Source: Zavarzinia aquatilis
GTDB lineage: Bacteria > Pseudomonadota > Alphaproteobacteria > Zavarziniales > Zavarziniaceae
DNA: 43,408 nt
NCBI RefSeq assembly: GCF_003173035.1
Contig: NZ_QGLE01000018.1
Span: 1-43,408, forward strand
Reading direction: 5' to 3'
Shown here: piece by piece, positions 41,808 to 43,408 of the stretch
How positions within the stretch are numbered: position 1 is the first letter of the stretch
How the letters are laid out: every line of letters starts with the position of its first letter
The notes under the pieces: model-generated
Told to the model about the DNA's origin: nothing
What the model saw: only the letters and a program-made list of their open reading frames with translations
The model's database searches: none
Position numbers and translations under genes: made by a program

Positions 41808-43139
41808 CTACAGATCGTCCTCGAACACCACCGGCAGCGCCTTACGCCGGCCGCCAAGCTTCGCCCGCCGCACATTCACCGCCGCCGCGCTGATCATGTT
41901 CTTGATGTGCGCCGCGTAATATTTCTGGATCATCTCGACGCTGGTCCGGCAGTTCCGCGCCACCGCATAGACATCGGCGCCTTCCATGAGCCGGACGCAG
42001 ATGTAGGTGTGCCGCAAGCTGTAGGTCGTGCGCGCCTTGCCATCGCGATCGAGCTTCAACTTCTCGCGCACCAGCAGGCTGTTGAACAGATTGATGTGAT
42101 TACCCGGGAACACATTGTCCGTCGGCTGCGGATAGCTCTTCGTCGGCGCATCAGTAGGGATCTCCTCACCAGTCCGGCGCATCCCCAGCTCCCTCTGGCG
42201 GCTGATCACCTCGACGGGCTTCGCCCGCCCCAGCAGGCGCTCATAGGGCCGCACGGCATTCGGCATGCTCTTGCAGAAGCCCACACCGCGTTTGCCCCGC
42301 ACCTCGATCTCCAGGATGCGCTGGCCGGTTTCCTGGTCGACGACGATCTCGACGTCCAGATGCTCGAGGTTCACCGCCTCGTCCGGTCGCAAGCCCGTGA
42401 TGGTCATGAACAGCACGTAGTCATGGACCTGCTCCGCGCTCCAGCGGAAGCGATCTCGGAACGGCGCTTTGGCACAGGCGCCCGTCGCCATGTAGAGCTG
42501 CTTGTATTCCGCCGGGCTGAACCAGGCCCGGTGCTCGACCTTGGCCGAGGCCCTGTAGGGCGTCGAGATATCGGGCACATGGGACAGCCAGCCGTGATTG
42601 ACGGCGGTACGCAGCACCATGCGCAAGGTCACGGTCTCGTTGTGCAGCGTGTTCCGGGCCGGCAGTTTGTCCTTCAGCGGCCGATTGCTCCGCGAATGGG
42701 GGTTCGGCTCCATCCGCGTCGAGATCCGGTGCACCCGATAGTCCTGCACCTTGCCCGCCGTGATCTCGGACAGCCCGAGGTCGCCAAAGAACGGCAAGAG
42801 ATGCACGCGCAAACGGATGGCATTCCCCTCGGTCCAACGCTTGCTGCGCTCGCCCTCGGTGATGATCTCATATTCGCGCAGGAACTGGTCGGCCGCCTGT
42901 CGGAAAGTCTTCTCGGATTTGAGCAGGCCGGCGTGCCGCTTGCCCCGCAAGCCGAGATACCAGTCCTCGGCGACCTGCTTGGCCAGCGCGAGGCTGTCCT
43001 GCTTCGCCAGCGCGAGGCTGTCCTGCTTCGTGGTCGCGCGGCGCTGCTTGCCGCCCACGGAGGTCGAGCAATGCCACTTGCCGCCGTCGACGCGGCGGTA
43101 GAGCTGGACGTTGCCGCCGAGAATCTCGTGCCGCTGCAA
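41808..43139 (-). CDS. Island integrase (tyrosine recombinase)
   Basis: Tyrosine recombinase of about 443 aa, next to the tRNA it uses. An arm-binding N-terminus (HEILGGNVQLYRRVDGGKW) precedes a SAM-like domain and the catalytic part: Arg in TGLRPDEAVN, Lys in VRGKRG, YSLRHTY (Arg kept, box His replaced by Tyr), and the nucleophile in EMIQKYYAAH. From memory, family members begin a few residues before HEILGG, so the TTG at 43139 is preferred; a TTG at 43202 opens the same frame. A palindrome TTAGCAC-T-GTGCTAA at 43209-43223 lies just upstream and may be an operator. A 24-bp tandem duplication adds eight residues near the N-terminus. Confidence 0.93.
   Translation of the reverse strand: MQRHEILGGNVQLYRRVDGGKWHCSTSVGGKQRRATTKQDSLALAKQDSLALAKQVAEDWYLGLRGKRHAGLLKSEKTFRQAADQFLREYEIITEGERSKRWTEGNAIRLRVHLLPFFGDLGLSEITAGKVQDYRVHRISTRMEPNPHSRSNRPLKDKLPARNTLHNETVTLRMVLRTAVNHGWLSHVPDISTPYRASAKVEHRAWFSPAEYKQLYMATGACAKAPFRDRFRWSAEQVHDYVLFMTITGLRPDEAVNLEHLDVEIVVDQETGQRILEIEVRGKRGVGFCKSMPNAVRPYERLLGRAKPVEVISRQRELGMRRTGEEIPTDAPTKSYPQPTDNVFPGNHINLFNSLLVREKLKLDRDGKARTTYSLRHTYICVRLMEGADVYAVARNCRTSVEMIQKYYAAHIKNMISAAAVNVRRAKLGGRRKALPVVFEDDL
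42982..43029. repeat. 24-bp perfect tandem duplication in the integrase
   Basis: The unit starting GCCAGCGCGAGGCTG is present twice head to tail (42982-43005 and 43006-43029). In the protein it doubles DSLALAKQ. The frame is kept, and the change lies in the linker after the arm-binding domain. Confidence 0.9.
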
Positions 43140-43208
43140 GAGAAGGCGCCCACCATAACCTGGAGATGCGCCACTATCAGCACGGAACAGGAACGCCGTC
43201 AAAATGTG

Positions 43209-43223
43209 TTAGCACTGTGCTAA
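43209..43223. promoter_or_regulatory. 15-bp palindrome upstream of the integrase
   Basis: TTAGCAC and GTGCTAA are exact complements around a single central T. The site lies between the integrase gene and the tRNA terminator, so it could control integrase expression. Confidence 0.4.
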
Positions 43224-43226
43224 GCC

Positions 43227-43252
43227 AAAAAGGCCGCCCTTTTGGGGCGGCC
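43227..43252 (-). terminator. Intrinsic terminator of tRNA-fMet (island-borne)
   Basis: On the minus strand an 8-bp GC stem (GGCCGCCC/GGGCGGCC) is followed by TTTTT. It lies 34 bp past the tRNA 3' end. The island thus supplies both a new tRNA 3' half and a new terminator. Confidence 0.85.
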
Positions 43253-43283
43253 ATTTGGTCAAGCTGTTGAGCTTGTGGTGTAT

Positions 43284-43362
<79 letters not shown>

Positions 43363-43408
43363 CTGGGTGTGGGGGGACATTGTGGGTTCTCTGTATGCTT
43401 TGCAGGCC

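Noticed and set aside
41628-43223. Plus-strand 531-codon frame opposite the integrase
   Set aside because: Antisense shadow; the minus strand encodes a clear tyrosine recombinase.
43209-43223. LexA box upstream of the integrase
   Set aside because: TTAGCAC-T-GTGCTAA is symmetrical but does not fit the GTTC-N7-GTTC or CTG-N10-CAG forms.

Overview
The window reads as GC-rich alphaproteobacterial chromosome, probably Rhodospirillales-like. The basis is the form of the initiator tRNA, the many Sel1/caspase-type envelope proteins, and IS3 and IS5 elements of kinds common there. It has three parts: an IS3-bracketed block of envelope genes (about 0.26-17.2 kb), an IS3 element (17.2-18.5 kb), and a 24.8-kb genomic island inserted in tRNA-fMet (18.55-43.33 kb).

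Left block. On the minus strand lie a sensor kinase and an OmpR-type regulator, two secreted proteins of one unnamed family, a secreted metacaspase-type protease with an intact His/Cys pair, and a third, shortened member of the family. A 22-bp perfect palindrome lies in the AT-rich spacer upstream of that third member. Divergent from it are two small exported proteins that are paralogues of each other, then a secreted TPR-CHAT (caspase-like) protein and a small tyrosine recombinase. The plus strand from 13.0 to 17.2 kb holds a lipoprotein, a periplasmic ClpP-like protein, two Sel1-repeat proteins, a tiny lipoprotein and a relic of a duplicated Sel1 gene start. Almost all products carry export signals, so this looks like an envelope protease/scaffold locus under two-component control. 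Its function is not known from sequence.

Right block. A 47-bp repeat (one mismatch) made of the 3' half of tRNA-fMet flanks the island, and a tyrosine integrase sits next to the intact tRNA. The island carries a nearly gapless operon recognisable as BREX type 3: HTH regulator, brxF, brxC, pglXI (DUF1156 methylase), brxHII helicase, pglZ and brxA. Four additional genes are threaded through it with ATGA-type overlaps or near-overlaps: a Schlafen/AlbA-2 protein; a GHKL ATPase fused to a PD-(D/E)XK-like nuclease domain; and an ABC ATPase paired with a 169-aa PD-(D/E)XK-like protein. The GHKL gene and the ATPase/nuclease pair are visibly richer in A+T than the BREX core, which suggests they were added as modules. 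These are the most likely undescribed components of the window.

The remainder of the island holds an IS5-type element with a clear TAA duplication, a relic resembling the C-terminus of DUF499 defence ATPases, a two-gene unit with a ribbon-helix-helix-like protein next to a helically phased GAGAG array, VapBC, an orphan Phd-like antitoxin and the integrase. All calls rest on reading motifs and layout. No database search was possible, and family names given from memory are marked as such.
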